64,000 nucleotides of DNA. Origin: Polydactylus sextarius. Taxonomy: Eukaryota; Chordata; Actinopteri; Polynemidae. Shown one piece after another: positions 1 through 10,090 of the stretch. The notes under the pieces were generated by a model. It worked only from the letters and a program-made list of their open reading frames with translations, had not been told where the DNA came from and ran no database searches. The stretch spans positions 9,450,001-9,514,000 of the forward strand of contig CM028927.1 of the NCBI GenBank assembly GCA_016801845.1. Direction: 5' to 3'. The position numbers and the translations under genes were made by a program. The first letter of the stretch is position 1. Each line of letters starts with the position of its first letter.

Positions 1-588
1 CTTGCCTGGGTGTCACACTTCGTATCCACAAATAGAAAGAAGAGCTTAAAATTAAAGAATCCAGCTGGTGCCATAATAAAGATAGCAGAGCTTAACGACA
101 CCATTTACAGAGGCCAAGATGATGAGGTGAATGGGTGGGGGAAATTCTACCTTCCCAAAATAGTGACCATGCAGGTTGTAGGTGTAGTGGAAGGCATCCC
201 CTGCCCGTGTGACCAGCTTGTCCTGATGACCTGTGAGGACAAAAAGCTGTACGCCTACGATGGAGATGAGCTGCATGTGGTGGCTTCAAGTCTGGATCGG
301 CTACATGAAATAAAATATCCAGCATCCAAGAGCTACTACAACGGGGAAGCCTTTCAAGATATGGTGAGAAGTTGCAGTCATTTACAGAGAATAAACAATT
401 TTGGGGGATTCCTGATGCTACTGAATCACGGTACTGACAAGTGTCTTTTTTATGTGTGTTGTGTACAGAGTGAGGAGGACTGGACAGAAGTGAGGAGAGG
501 TGCTGTGGGACGGAGTTTGGAGCAGGAGCATCAAAAACTGGTGAAAGAAAATAAGTCCAAGTTCTTGGAGTGCCTCAAATCGACATGA
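1..588 (+). CDS. Gene A: unnamed fish protein, 3' part (5' cut by window edge)
   Basis: The reading frame is open from base 1 to a TGA at 586-588. An intron is likely at 364-468: the donor is ATG|gtgaga, the acceptor tgtacag|AGT, it is 105 nt and phase 0. Removing it joins ...GEAFQDM to SEEDWTEV... and leaves 121 codons plus 39 residues before the stop. Because the intron is a multiple of three with no stop, an unspliced reading is also open. Composition supports coding: GWGKFYLP, GIPCPCDQLVLMTCEDKK, LYAYDGDELHVVASSLDRL and YPASKSYYNGEAF look like conserved blocks, and the C-terminus is basic and helical. No signal peptide or membrane segment is visible. The base-10 GTG is not a credible start; the real start is probably upstream of the window. 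I do not recognise the family. The stretch with YDGDELHVVASSLDRL faintly recalls the end of SUKH/SMI1 domains, which is only a guess. Gene B follows 0.9 kb downstream on the same strand. Confidence 0.6.
   Translation, partial: LAWVSHFVSTNRKKSLKLKNPAGAIIKIAELNDTIYRGQDDEVNGWGKFYLPKIVTMQVVGVVEGIPCPCDQLVLMTCEDKKLYAYDGDELHVVASSLDRLHEIKYPASKSYYNGEAFQDMVRSCSHLQRINNFGGFLMLLNHGTDKCLFYVCCVQSEEDWTEVRRGAVGRSLEQEHQKLVKENKSKFLECLKST
364..468 (+). other. Probable intron of gene A (in-frame, 105 nt)
   Basis: This stretch has GT-AG ends (gtgaga ... tgtacag) and phase 0 on both sides. The translated sequence inside it (RSCSHLQRINNFGG...) lacks the charged, block-like character of the flanking exons. It contains no stop codon, so it inflates the apparent ORF. 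Confidence 0.6.
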
Positions 589-698
589 CGCTGTTAGAAG
601 AGTGTATGTCCTAACATTGTCTTGGACTGACGGTGAATAGAAAAGTGATATTTCTTGCAGAGTTATGGGCTGATCATGGAGTACCTGATATATTACTT

Positions 699-704
699 AA
701 TAAA
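699..704 (+). terminator. Polyadenylation signal of gene A
   Basis: A canonical AATAAA lies 111 bases after the gene A stop. A second overlapping copy follows immediately, then a T/G-rich stretch (gtttgtttgtcttgttttg), which fits a downstream element. Confidence 0.6.
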
Positions 705-1430
705 TAAAAATAAGTTTGTTTGTCTTGTTTTGTAATTTTGTTAAAAAGAATCTGCTATTTGTCCAAAAGAAAAGACAAGCTTCATAAGACTTATCATTCT
801 AAAAGAAATGAACTAAAATCATCATAATTGAAGAGGAAAATTCTTCCTTGTGCAACTGATGACAAATATGCATGTTCCGCTCTCTGCTCACATACATACC
901 AGTATTAATGTAAAACAAATGCTATTGAATTTTGTCAGGTGATACATTAAAGAACAATATTTTCTGATGCTGTAATCACTACAGTTATTTGATTGTTTAA
1001 TCTCTATAGTAAATAATGTCTGTAATGTATAATCTAATGATGTATGTATAATAAAGCATAATCTAATGTCTGTCATGTCTCTTTCTATCTTTTTTCTAAT
1101 ATTAATGAAACTACTGAACTGACCACATGATCTGACAATTAATCTATGATGTGTCAACACATCATATATTTGACTATAGAGGTACAGTGATATAATAATG
1201 CAACATCTGTGATTTTATTGAAATGTGTCATCATCAGAGATTAACCTACAGGTATTACTGTATAAGTGGATCAATATATAAAGCCTGTGATCCCAAAAAT
1301 TCACTACATAAACTATAACATATAGTTAGGTGTGGTGTCAGAAGAGCCTAACAACTTGATATATGTTGAACACAGATGAGAGTCCAGTGACCTCAGATTT
1401 GCTGGAAATCACGTGGTTGATTCCTCAAAA
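705..1430. other. AT-rich spacer between genes A and B
   Basis: I see no gene or clear repeat here. The sequence is AT-rich, with short imperfect repeats of TAATGTCTGT/TAATGTATAATCTAATG type around 1010-1075. Confidence 0.6.
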
Positions 1431-1435
1431 GAGTT

Positions 1436-1467
1436 TATATAACGCTGGTCTCGTTACTTTCGGTTTT
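1436..1467 (+). promoter_or_regulatory. Gene B core promoter: TATA box and interferon-response-like element
   Basis: TATATAA lies at 1436-1442, about 46 bases before the gene B ATG. At 1456-1467 the sequence ACTTTCGGTTTT reads on the other strand as AAAACCGAAAGT. That fits the IRF/ISRE pattern (RAAANNGAAASY), and it lies where the transcription start would fall. Motif matching only; short motifs occur by chance. Confidence 0.45.
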
Positions 1468-1487
1468 GATCTTACACTGCAGCAACA

Positions 1488-3296
1488 ATGGTGAGTAGCA
1501 GCAACAATCTGCTTAATTTGCCTCTAATTCTACCAATAACAGCTATATATTGTAATCCTGATCTCAATTCTTGTTGTCATTTTAAATATCCATGTCTATC
1601 TGTTTGTTTATTTTTTGCACCTCACGCCTCCTCCTCCGCGATGACTGGAATAGGGTGATCCAGAGAGAAAGAGGTGAGTCCGATGATCGTGCAGAAGCGC
1701 AAGTTTCCACCGCTGAGATGTGTGATTCTTCACTTTCACCTTATTTCACGCTTGTTGTGTCTTTTTTTAGAAGAGAAGAATTTCTGAAAACTCAAGAAGC
1801 TCTAAGAAGAAACGCCTTCAAACTCATCAAGACGATGCTCGATTGGTGTAACAAGACTCCAGGAAGTAAACACTTAGTGGACGAGGTGTTTTTTTCTTTT
1901 TGGTCGTGTTATTTTATGTGATGTGTGATTTTATATTTTACCTGATCTAGGATAAAAAACAAACAAACAAATAAACAATCAATTTCGTTTTGACTTGACA
2001 GATGCTTCACAGCATTTTCTTTCTGGGAAGAGTCAACAACGTCCCCTACACCCCAGAAAGTATTATCGATGATGACGAGATGTTGGACCTCTTAAAGGAG
2101 AAATACCCTGGGCCTTTTAAATGCTATGAGACTGAACTTCCCAAGCGGAGTCCATTCTCCTGTGTTATGGACATGGTAAGACGTCAGTGAAGGAGATGAG
2201 CAGGGTGTTGCTACACAAATCCAAGTACATTAAAAAAAAGAGAGGTGTAAGATTTAAAAGTAAATAATCTATATTTTAAGTTTATATTTTAAGTTTTGTT
2301 TGCCAAAAGGAAGACATGACAGTAATGTTACATAACATGTTTACACACAATATATGGGCAGGGAGTCATGAAAAATAACTTGCAAGAGAATGTGAATACT
2401 TGCAGTCAAAATAATAAGTATAAGTATGGAAGTACGCGACTTGAGACACACGGTAACTATTTAATAGAAAATTAAAAAAAGACAAATAATAAAATGATTG
2501 TGGCTTCCATTTTTTGGATAATCTTTTGGATAATAAAATGTTACCTCATTTCCACAGCCTCTAAGCTGAATTAAGTTAATGTTTAATTTCTACAGCTAAG
2601 AAATTACTCAGTGTGTCATTGTTTAAAGGTGAAACACTGTGATAATATTGTGTCTTTAACTCTTTCCAGATAGTCAAGCAAAAGGGACAAGAGAATGAAA
2701 ACCAGATCAGGCAAAGTCTGACAGATCTCATCAACAATCTGGAAGAGAAATTTCTGGTCTCCTCCACCATCTGTGTCTCTCAGAAATCCAACACATCTGT
2801 CAGGTACTATGGAGTCTCCATGTCAACTTGTGGTCCAAACCCTGGGAAAATTGTGATCGGAGCCTCCTGCTGTAGCATTTGGGATGATTATGTAGCTGGT
2901 GCAGTGATGACCTACTATCCAGAAAAGGTCAAGAAGCCATACTTTGATGGAACGATCAAACTTCCAGAGAATGTTATTTGCCAGGCGTATAACCTCAGCA
3001 AAGGAAATAAAATGCATCCTTGCAGATCATGTGGGAATTTGTTTGGTTTGAGTACAGAGGATACAAAGCAGTGGCCCTATGGCAACTGTGCAGAAGCTGA
3101 GAGTTTGAGTAACCTCCTTAAAAATGAGGAAGAAGTGAAAAGAGAAGCACAGCCAACATCTCCCACATGCACACCTGAGAACAGGAACCAGGCTGAGATG
3201 AGTGTTGTTGAAACACTTAAGAGAGTGCTACGTACGGTTAAATTTAAAAAATGGGAACAGTGGAATTACTACAACCCACAAACACAACAATCCTGA
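1488..3296 (+). CDS. Gene B: unnamed fish protein, 312 aa, five coding exons
   Basis: My model is join(1488..1490, 1654..1673, 1771..1885, 2002..2175, 2670..3296), total 939 nt with a TGA stop. All junctions are GT-AG and phases match: ATG|gtgagt, a 20-nt microexon, AG+A across the next junction, then two phase-0 junctions. The product begins MGDPERKRREEFLKTQEA and continues with a helical region (RNAFKLIKTMLDWCN), an acidic segment (IIDDDEMLDLLKEKYPG), and a compact globular half (RYYGVSMSTCGPNPG, IVIGASCCSIWDDYV). A Cys-rich region follows, PCRSCGNLFGL then WPYGNCAEAESLSNLL, roughly residues 231-265, before a low-complexity charged tail. PCxxC plus CAE is the residue set of zinc deaminases, but in reversed order, so enzymatic function is unproven. 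No signal peptide or membrane segment is visible. I do not recognise the family by name. It may be a fish-specific, possibly interferon-responsive gene, judging from its promoter. Confidence 0.6.
1654..1673 (+). CDS. Gene B microexon (20 nt)
   Basis: Acceptor ...ggaatag| and donor AGAG|gtgagt bracket GGT GAT CCA GAG AGA AAG AG. It is the only reading between the ATG exon and the 1771 exon that I found to restore phase on both sides. The pyrimidine stretch cctcctcctcc sits about 20 bases upstream of the acceptor. Confidence 0.5.
1771..1885 (+). CDS. Gene B exon 3
   Basis: The acceptor ctttttttag is strong and the donor GAG|gtgttt is weaker. It encodes RREEFLKTQEALRRNAF and IKTMLDWCNKTPGSKHLVDE, a predicted helical stretch. 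It ends in phase 0. Confidence 0.6.
2002..2175 (+). CDS. Gene B exon 4
   Basis: Acceptor gacttgacag|ATG and donor ATG|gtaaga give 58 codons, phase 0 at both ends. It encodes MLHSIFFLGRVNNVPYTPES, an acidic run, and CYETELPKRSPFSCVMDM. Confidence 0.65.
2670..3296 (+). CDS. Gene B last exon (Cys-cluster domain)
   Basis: Acceptor ctctttccag|ATAGTCAAG opens a 209-codon terminal exon. The N-terminal part is helical (QIRQSLTDLINNLEEKF). A beta-rich segment follows, then PCRSC and NCAEAES. The last 50 residues are charged and Pro/Thr-rich, so probably disordered. Confidence 0.7.
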   Translation: MVKQKGQENENQIRQSLTDLINNLEEKFLVSSTICVSQKSNTSVRYYGVSMSTCGPNPGKIVIGASCCSIWDDYVAGAVMTYYPEKVKKPYFDGTIKLPENVICQAYNLSKGNKMHPCRSCGNLFGLSTEDTKQWPYGNCAEAESLSNLLKNEEEVKREAQPTSPTCTPENRNQAEMSVVETLKRVLRTVKFKKWEQWNYYNPQTQQS

Positions 3297-3326
3297 AAAA
3301 ATGGCAACTATGAAGTAAATATATCT

Positions 3327-3332
3327 AATAAA
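3327..3332 (+). terminator. Polyadenylation signal of gene B
   Basis: AATAAA lies 31 bases after the gene B stop and is followed at once by a T/G-rich stretch (ctgttttttgtttttgtttt). Confidence 0.65.
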
Positions 3333-4380
3333 TCTGTTTTTTGTTTTTGTTTTGTACAATTACAATGTCCAATTGATGTCATTGCTCACTCAGTGAAGAT
3401 TAGAACATACAGATGATACAAAACTATGTTGATTATGTTGGTAATGGTGATACTAATAAATTCATTCAGTGATATTAATCGAAGCTGATGACTCATTTTA
3501 TATGTTTATTTTACTTTACTTGTACCTACTGCAAACTTTCAGTTCAGATAGTAATATTTGGGATGTACGTGCGGGTGAGCTCTGATATTGAACCTGCATG
3601 ACTATGTTTAAGATATCAAAATGAAAATAAAGACATGTCAAACAATTAGCACTTGTTAGTTATACTGAGCCTAATGTTTACAATCAAATGCAAAGTTCAT
3701 CAGGTGGTTTAATATTGTGTATTTCCTTCAGTAACACAAATTTACCACTAGATGGCAGCACAAACGTGTTCAATTAAAATGTGTGACGTTTTAACTCAGG
3801 GTGATTATCTCAACAACTGTCAAACTGTTTATTTCATATGTTAAATGATTATCATACAGATAAACAACATTTTTCTCATCACGGACCTGATTGGACCGTT
3901 TGATTGTGTTTTTTTCTATGACCTTCACCTTCTATGATGACAGGCTGAACAAAGTCAGGAAGCACAAAATAATTTCCCAGCTCATAAAGCAAGTGAGAAT
4001 GCAAAAGGAAGAGGAAATTATTTATATTTATCTGTCACTAGGTTTTAACTCAGGAAGGCCTCTTAAAATATCCTGGTTTGAAAGTAATATACCCCAAATC
4101 CTCGTAAAAAAAAAATGCACAACTCAGTTTTTACACATTATTTTTCCAAATAGTGTGATCAGAGAAGATCAGTCATCACAAAACTGGATTATATTTGTAT
4201 TTCATATCTATCAGTTCATTACAGCTACCGTAGTCTTAAAGCAGGCAGCAATAACATCTCTGAATAACCACGGACCAAACACAGATCTAAAGTATCTAAA
4301 TTACTCCAACACTGCTCTTCCACCATGGGCCCTCGTCAATATGTACACAATGCAAACACATAACTTCTGATAACAACATC
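3333..4380. other. AT-rich intergenic sequence
   Basis: I see no gene here apart from the CTCF-like motif at 3745. A 159-codon open frame at 3891-4370 (TTG start) is AT-rich with no conserved-looking block; its end may be the degraded start of the LINE fragment that follows. Confidence 0.5.
3745..3760 (+). promoter_or_regulatory. CTCF-like motif
   Basis: CCACTAGATGGCAGCA fits the vertebrate CTCF core (CCASYAGRKGGCRS), forward orientation. It lies between the gene A/B pair and grb10. Confidence 0.4.
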
Positions 4381-4384
4381 AGCC

Positions 4385-4985
4385 TGTGGATATGAGACAA
4401 ACTGGACACAGACGTTCAGGATAACCTACAAGGGCATGTGTACTGAACTGCACTGTGTATTGAACACCCATATTCTACTCACTATTCATCCCGTATTGTG
4501 TCAAAATATATCTATTTGACACCACAATAGTGGTGGAACTGGTCTCTGAGGGCAATAAGTCTGTCACCAACACACACACACAAAAAAAAAATCCCAAAAG
4601 GACTGATTATCAACTTCAGGAAGAAGCAGGATGACCATCTACCACTTAACACAAATGGAGAGACAGTGGAGACAGAGTTTCCAGTTTCAGGTTTCAAGTT
4701 TCAGGTTTCTGGACACACATCTCAGAGGATCTCACGTGATGTACCAACACACATTCACTGGTCAAAAAGACACAACAGCAGCTCTACATCCTGAGATCAC
4801 TCAGGAAGGCAACAACAGCTACCGCTGTCCTTTTATTGATGCTCCATTGAGAATGTATTGACTCATGATATCCTGGCATGGTAGAGTAGCAGCCCTGTGT
4901 CTGACAGGAAGGCCCCGCAGAGGGCCATAAAGCGCCTCTCACTGCCTGAAAAACACATCCTGCATCCTCAAAGACACTTGACTAC
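4385..4985 (+). mobile_element. Decayed LINE (non-LTR retrotransposon) reverse-transcriptase fragment
   Basis: Pieces in shifting frames resemble the end of a fish LINE reverse transcriptase, in the expected order. First comes TPIFYSLFIPYC near 4466, in place of the usual SPLLYSLFTHDC block. Then comes LFDTTIVVELVSEGNKS (about 4511-4560), where the catalytic FADD block has decayed. FRKKQDD with a following SFRFLDTH lies near 4615-4712, LHPEITQEG-like remnants near 4790, and a final Arg/Lys-rich piece near 4910-4980. Several frameshifts and stops make it non-functional. I place it loosely with CR1/L2-type fish LINEs. Confidence 0.55.
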
Positions 4986-5517
4986 AGTGACAAAAATATT
5001 CTGATGGTGATTCTTTTGCTTCAAATTCTACTGCCATTTCTTGTGAAGATAATATATCGTTGCGTTGGCCAGTCTGTACTTGTGTTTGGATTGTTGCCTT
5101 GTCAAGGAGGTCATTTCTCAATCCTAAAGTCTTGAGAACAAAACAAAATGCCATTCTCCAGGAAAGCTCTAACGTGTGGTAAGTGATGGGAAATATGATT
5201 TATTTTAAGCTGCCACGTCACAGACGCTTTGTCCGGCTTTTCCTGTGGCCCTCACCCCAACAATATGTTTGTTTTCAGGTCTATATTTGTGTAGCCAACT
5301 GCTACCGGCGGGGGAAATCCTGTCTGACCTCTCTAGCCCATCCTGATGAAAACACGGGCACTTGCTGACGTCCAGCAGACAAAATGTTAATTTATCTTTA
5401 ACCCTTATGTAATTCATGGGCCTAATCTTTGCTTGAACAGGTAATCCTCAGTACCTAACAAAAGTACGCCTGGAAACAGAGGCCTCGGTAGGACTCTCAA
5501 TCTTTACTATGAGAACT

Positions 5518-5548
5518 CACACACACACACACACACACATACACACAG
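5518..5548. repeat. (CA)n microsatellite
   Basis: Near-perfect CA repeat with one AT interruption; another short CA-rich stretch follows near 5580-5600. Confidence 0.9.
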
Positions 5549-6712
5549 TCTGATGATGAATGCTGCATCACACTTGCGTGCACACACACACAAACACACA
5601 GATGGTTGCAGTTAGACTGTAATATTTTCACTGAAGTTGCCCTCTGTGTTTCATGTCTGGAAAATCTGAGTCATGCTCGTTTGACAAATCATCTCTGATC
5701 TAATGTAGGCTTTGTTTAATCACCCTATAATGCATTAAAGTGTGTTTGTAAGTGAAACAGATGCTGAGATAATTAACACACATCGTCATCGCTGTTTTCA
5801 TACATGAGGGTGCACATACAGTTTGATTAATTGTCCACTGACCATTCATTCTCCAGCAAACTTACTTTAATTACTTTTTCTAAAGTTGTCATTCTTCTAC
5901 TTAAAAGTTTGTGAGAGAGAATTGATGCCAAAGTAGATCCTGTTCAAATAGCAAGAAAATACAACAGTATTTTCATGCTGTTGACTCTGAAAGTGCTGTA
6001 TAGTATTGTAAAGCAAGCAATACCTTATCCTTGGATGCACTAACGTATTAGGAGGCCTAGTTGAAGTATTCTACCAAGATAAGTGGAGCTAATGTAACTA
6101 AAAGTCCACTGTCAAACAAGTTCACTCGCTGCTGATTCCATCAGTGGCAGATAAATCTCAGTATTTTCAGAGGAAGAGCTTTAAATCTGGTGTCTATGGA
6201 AACAAAAATGCATTTAAAAAGTCAGTCAACATTCAGAGGAAAGATTACAGTCTAAAAAAAAAAAGAAAGATATCGATGAAGACAGACACATTTTACCACC
6301 AGTGTGGCCAAATATGGAATACTCAGTCTTTGTGTAAAATAGAATTAGATAAAAACTGATGAATCTCTAGTTTTAAACACTTTTCATCAGATCTGCTCTG
6401 CTTTTAAGTGACTGTAGAATCAACAGTCCACCTCTCTGTCTACACACAACCTTATGAACTGCAGCTCTAATGCTAAGCTTTTCCTGGTATGTACCAATCC
6501 TGGTGACCACCCAATCAACGGTATGTTTGCTTGGGTGTAAACACACCAGAGGAGAAGCTGAGAACTTTGTTTTTGTGTGTTGTGAGAAAAATAATAGCTT
6601 TTTAAGGTTTTTGTTTTGTTTTGTTTTGTTGATGGGACATGTTGAAACAGGCCAGTGCTTGCTTCACACATCCAGCATGGGTAACAATAGCTGTTGTGAA
6701 TGAATGAATATC

Positions 6713-6778
6713 TGTGTGTGTGTATGTGCATGCGCACACCCGTGTGTGTGTGTGTGTGTGTGTGCGTGTGTGTGTGTA
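6713..6778. repeat. Interrupted (TG)n microsatellite
   Basis: Three TG blocks are separated by a short ATGTGCATGCGCACACCC segment, which is itself alternating purine-pyrimidine. Confidence 0.9.
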
Positions 6779-7137
6779 TTGTTTTGTCTGTCTGTAACCA
6801 GTGATCCAGGCTGCCAGGCAGTCCCAGGCCAAGCAGTAGCACAGCAGGGTGTTTGAGGGATTTCGAGGAAGCCGTTGCCACCGGACCACTACTTCCCATG
6901 ATGTTGTTCACTATGGTCAGTTCTAAATAAATGATTCAGCAAGCTGTTGATGGACATTTTTATGTCACTGGAATTAAACAAAGAAAATATATGTGTGTGT
7001 CTGTGTGTGTGTGTAAGCAGACCTTCCCCACTAATCAGAGTCCAGCTGTCCCCTTTACAATCTCTAATGAAGACAGAGTGTGTGTTTTGGTTTTTTTGGT
7101 TTTGACTAAGTGTGTATGTCTTTGTTCGCACTCGTAC

Positions 7138-7139
<2 letters not shown>

Positions 7140-7196
<57 letters not shown>
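7140..7196. repeat. (CA)n microsatellite, about 28 units
   Basis: Uninterrupted CA repeat. It produces spurious THTHTH/VCVCVC open frames on both strands. Confidence 0.95.
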
Positions 7197-7198
<2 letters not shown>

Positions 7199-7955
7199 CT
7201 CATTCATTTTGGCATCACAGTGACAGTGATTGAGTTATGTTTCTGAGCAAAATCCTTTATTTTTCTTTTTTTATTTTCATGCGTCATGGTTGGTCAGCCT
7301 TCCCCTTAGGGCAAACTCCATTCTTGTCACTGGGATAAACAGAAATAAAAAGAACAATGTGTGTGTGGCTGTGGCCACAAAAAAAGTGTTTGTGCTTTTA
7401 AAGTGCAGCAAACTAACCAGTGACAGTGCAGGTCTTATATAACAGGCCATATACAGAGCAAATGGGCCCCAGCCTTGGTGAAGCTGTCATCTCCTGGTGT
7501 AGTAAAACAATGGGAGTGAAGGGTGAGAGATAACAGAGCACCACCCCTGCTGTGATAATAACACTGTGTGATGGCTATATTTAGGGACTCACTTTGCCAG
7601 AATTGCCTGGTGTGTGTGTGTATGAGTAAGTGGCAGTGTACAATGGACTGCCCAGAGCTCAGAGCTATGTAACGCTGCAACAGCTCATAATTTAACCTTA
7701 CCAGGATAATCACTTTCAAATGCACTTAGTTGTGTGCAGTGCCCTCTTCCCTTGCAACGGAGACATGTGCTGTCAAATAAAAAGAAAGATGTATTGTTTT
7801 ATTTTACAGCCAGGAATTCATTTGTATATTTGTCCCTTGTAAAACTATCCACACATGCTATATATTATTTGATGTTTACCATGACTTCTCATAAATAACA
7901 CATCAAACAGTGAATGGATACACTGATTCAAGGTATGCTTGTTGTTCAATATCAG

Positions 7956-7978
7956 ACACACACACACACACACACACA
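7956..7978. repeat. (CA)n microsatellite
   Basis: Short perfect CA repeat. Confidence 0.9.
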
Positions 7979-8395
7979 GATTCACTCACAGTTTTAAATT
8001 TGACCTTTTCGTAAACGGACATTGTGGCCTTCTCAAGCCAAAACACACGACTCATTAAACAAGCACCACAGCTTGCTACCAAGACCTTACCTCCAATAAA
8101 AAATGGCTCAAGCCTGGACAACAGAATAACGACTTCACTAGATCTTTTACTCAGGTTTCAGACCAGCTGATGTATTCATGGAGGGAGGTGCAATAAGGCT
8201 TCTTTGCTGTCTCTCTGTTTACTCTAAAGATACCTCTTCTTCTACTGCCTTCATTTATATGCTTAGACTAATTAATGTCTTTTATCATCTCAAAATATAA
8301 AAAGAATAAGAGAGAGGATTCACTCATGTCTTAAGAAGATAGAAAAACTAATTCACGCTTGCATTTCTATGTTAAACAAATGTAATAGTCTCTTT

Positions 8396-8628
8396 GTGGG
8401 TCTTCACTGAGGAGTTTACAGCTCATTCAGGAAGCTGCTGCTGAAGTTTCAACAACGACCAGGGAGGACAACAGTTCACAGATCTATGCACTTAACCACA
8501 CTATGACTTTTCATGTATTCTATTGTTCTTATCGCTTTTATTTTTCTATTGGCTTCTCTTTAAGTCTATTTCATGTAAAGCGCTTTTAATAGCCTCTGTA
8601 AATGAAATAAATAAACTTGCCTTGTTTT
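8396..8628 (+). mobile_element. Decayed LINE 3' end
   Basis: The sequence runs from a Gln/Leu-rich remnant (CAGGAAGCTGCTGCTGAAGT, CAGATCTATGCACTT) to a T-rich stretch. It closes with CATGTAAAGCGCTTTTAAT ... AAATAAACTTGCCTTG. That is the characteristic 3' tail of abundant teleost LINEs (consensus-like TGTAAAGCACTTTGAATTG ... AATAAACTTGCCTTG). The body between is internally deleted. Confidence 0.6.
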
Positions 8629-9293
8629 AATTACATCATAACAGGAAGAGCACAGGTGCAAATAACTTAATTAACTTAAATAACAGTAATGATTAATGAA
8701 GTCTATTTAGATTTGTTTTTCTGTTGTGCCCAGTGGGACATTTAAAAATGAATTAATGATGTTATTTACATCTGTGTTTTTTTCCTGCTAAACAAGTTAA
8801 AATGTTTGCATAGAGATGGCAAATGGCATATCTATTTATGTATAAAGAGGCAATAACTTTTATAGTTTCGTTTCAACTGTTTATATAGTAGTTCTGGTAT
8901 CTGCAGGTTATAAAGGCAAAACCCTGTTTAAGCCTTTTACCAGATTTAACTGGTGATTCTCTGCTTACAGTTTTATGTAAGCAGAGAGTATGTTAGTTAT
9001 GGCTATCTCCCCATTCATTTAGATACGAGCCTGGTCTTGTTTGCCTAAAATAACTGCACAAGGGCATTGCCAAGATTGCTGCTGAGTGGCAACACTTGCC
9101 TATAAGGACTTAGGTATTAGGTCCTTGTCGAGTAATTTTGTACCTGCCACTATCAGGACTAGATTTGTAGTGTGTTTATTTCCTGTGCTGTCTGATTCTG
9201 TCTTGAATGTGTTGCTCTAAGTTAACTAGCTAGATGTAGATATCTGATATATTTAATGTGGTTTGAGTAGACTACAAACACAATACTGTTATA

Positions 9294-10090
9294 CACTAAT
9301 TAGCCATACAATTATCATCATTGACAGGTGTAGTGAATAACAATGATTATCTTGTTACACTGGCATCTTTCATTGGACAGGATATATCAAGCAGCAAGTA
9401 AACACCAAAAGTGGTCCAAGGAAGGAAAACTAGTGAACTGCAAATGGAGTCATGGGCAACCAAGGCTTATTGGTGGTTATAGGGAGCCAAGGTTGGTGTG
9501 TGTGGTCTAGTCCAACAGGGGGACTACTATTCTTCAGATTGCTGAAAAGGTTCATGTTGGTTCTTATAGAAAGATGTCAGAGCACATGGTTCATCAGTTT
9601 GTTACATATGGGGCTGCAGACCAGTCAGGGTCTTAATGCTGCCCATGATTCACCAACAAATGCACCTACAATGAGAATTGGACGATGGAGCAATGGAAGA
9701 AGGCGACCTGGTCTGCTGAATCATTTACATCACATGGTTGCAAAAGACACGAGGAAGATATGGCACCAGGATTTCCTATGGGCTTTGGACAATGTTCTGC
9801 TGGAAAACCTTGGGTTCATGTAGATGCTATGTTAACACGTACCACCTTGCTGCACCAAGGGTTCAGGAATGGTATGAAGGAACCAGCAGCAAGTTCAAGG
9901 GGGGTCCACATTCCCCAGATCTCAATCCAATCAAGCATCTGTGCGGATGCTCTGGATTTATGGAGGCTCCACTTCACACTCCTCAACAGGATTTGAAAAA
10001 CCTGCTACTAACATCTTGATGCCATACACCACAGCACCCGCAGTACAGACAGTATTAGGTAGGTCTTTATAACGATATGGCTGGTTGGAG
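9294..10090 (+). mobile_element. Internally deleted Tc1/mariner-type DNA transposon
   Basis: Both termini are recognisable. The left end reads CACTAATTAGCCATACAATT, and the right end, read in reverse, CTCCAACCAGCCATATCGTT. Each is bounded by TA (9292-9293 and 10091-10092), the target-site duplication of this superfamily. At about 0.8 kb it is shorter than the roughly 1.2-1.6 kb of intact fish Tc1 elements. Confidence 0.8.
9400..10019 (+). pseudogene. Remnant Tc1-like transposase gene
   Basis: Recognisable transposase pieces occur in different frames. They include the AAAAGTGGTCCAAGGAAGG helix-turn-helix region near 9410, GCAATGGAAGAAGG near 9690, and the ATGTTCTGCTGGAAAACC block near 9792. 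The CCCCAGATCTCAATCCAATC stretch (PDLNPI, the usual DxxPDLNPIE catalytic block) is near 9913. Relative to the family the 5' third and the region before PDLNPI are deleted, and frameshifts and stops are present, so it cannot encode an active enzyme. The coding parts of three overlapping open frames here belong to this one dead gene. Confidence 0.75.

Larger units (their letters stand above)
5000..8390. other. Intergenic sequence rich in microsatellites
   Basis: No supported gene. Short open frames here are either AT-rich or run through CA/TG repeats. The larger microsatellites are listed separately. Confidence 0.55.

Noticed and set aside
1592..1921. 109-codon frame over gene B exon 2-3 (DDWNRVIQRERG...)
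   Set aside because: Only the part from 1771 is exon. No AG acceptor exists before the DDW segment, and its phase does not fit the exon at 1771; the shifted 20-nt microexon does.
3891..4370. 159-codon frame with TTG start
   Set aside because: AT-rich, no conserved block, no splice or poly(A) support; probably chance.
6144..6359. 71-codon Lys-rich frame
   Set aside because: Low-complexity A-rich sequence without supporting signals.
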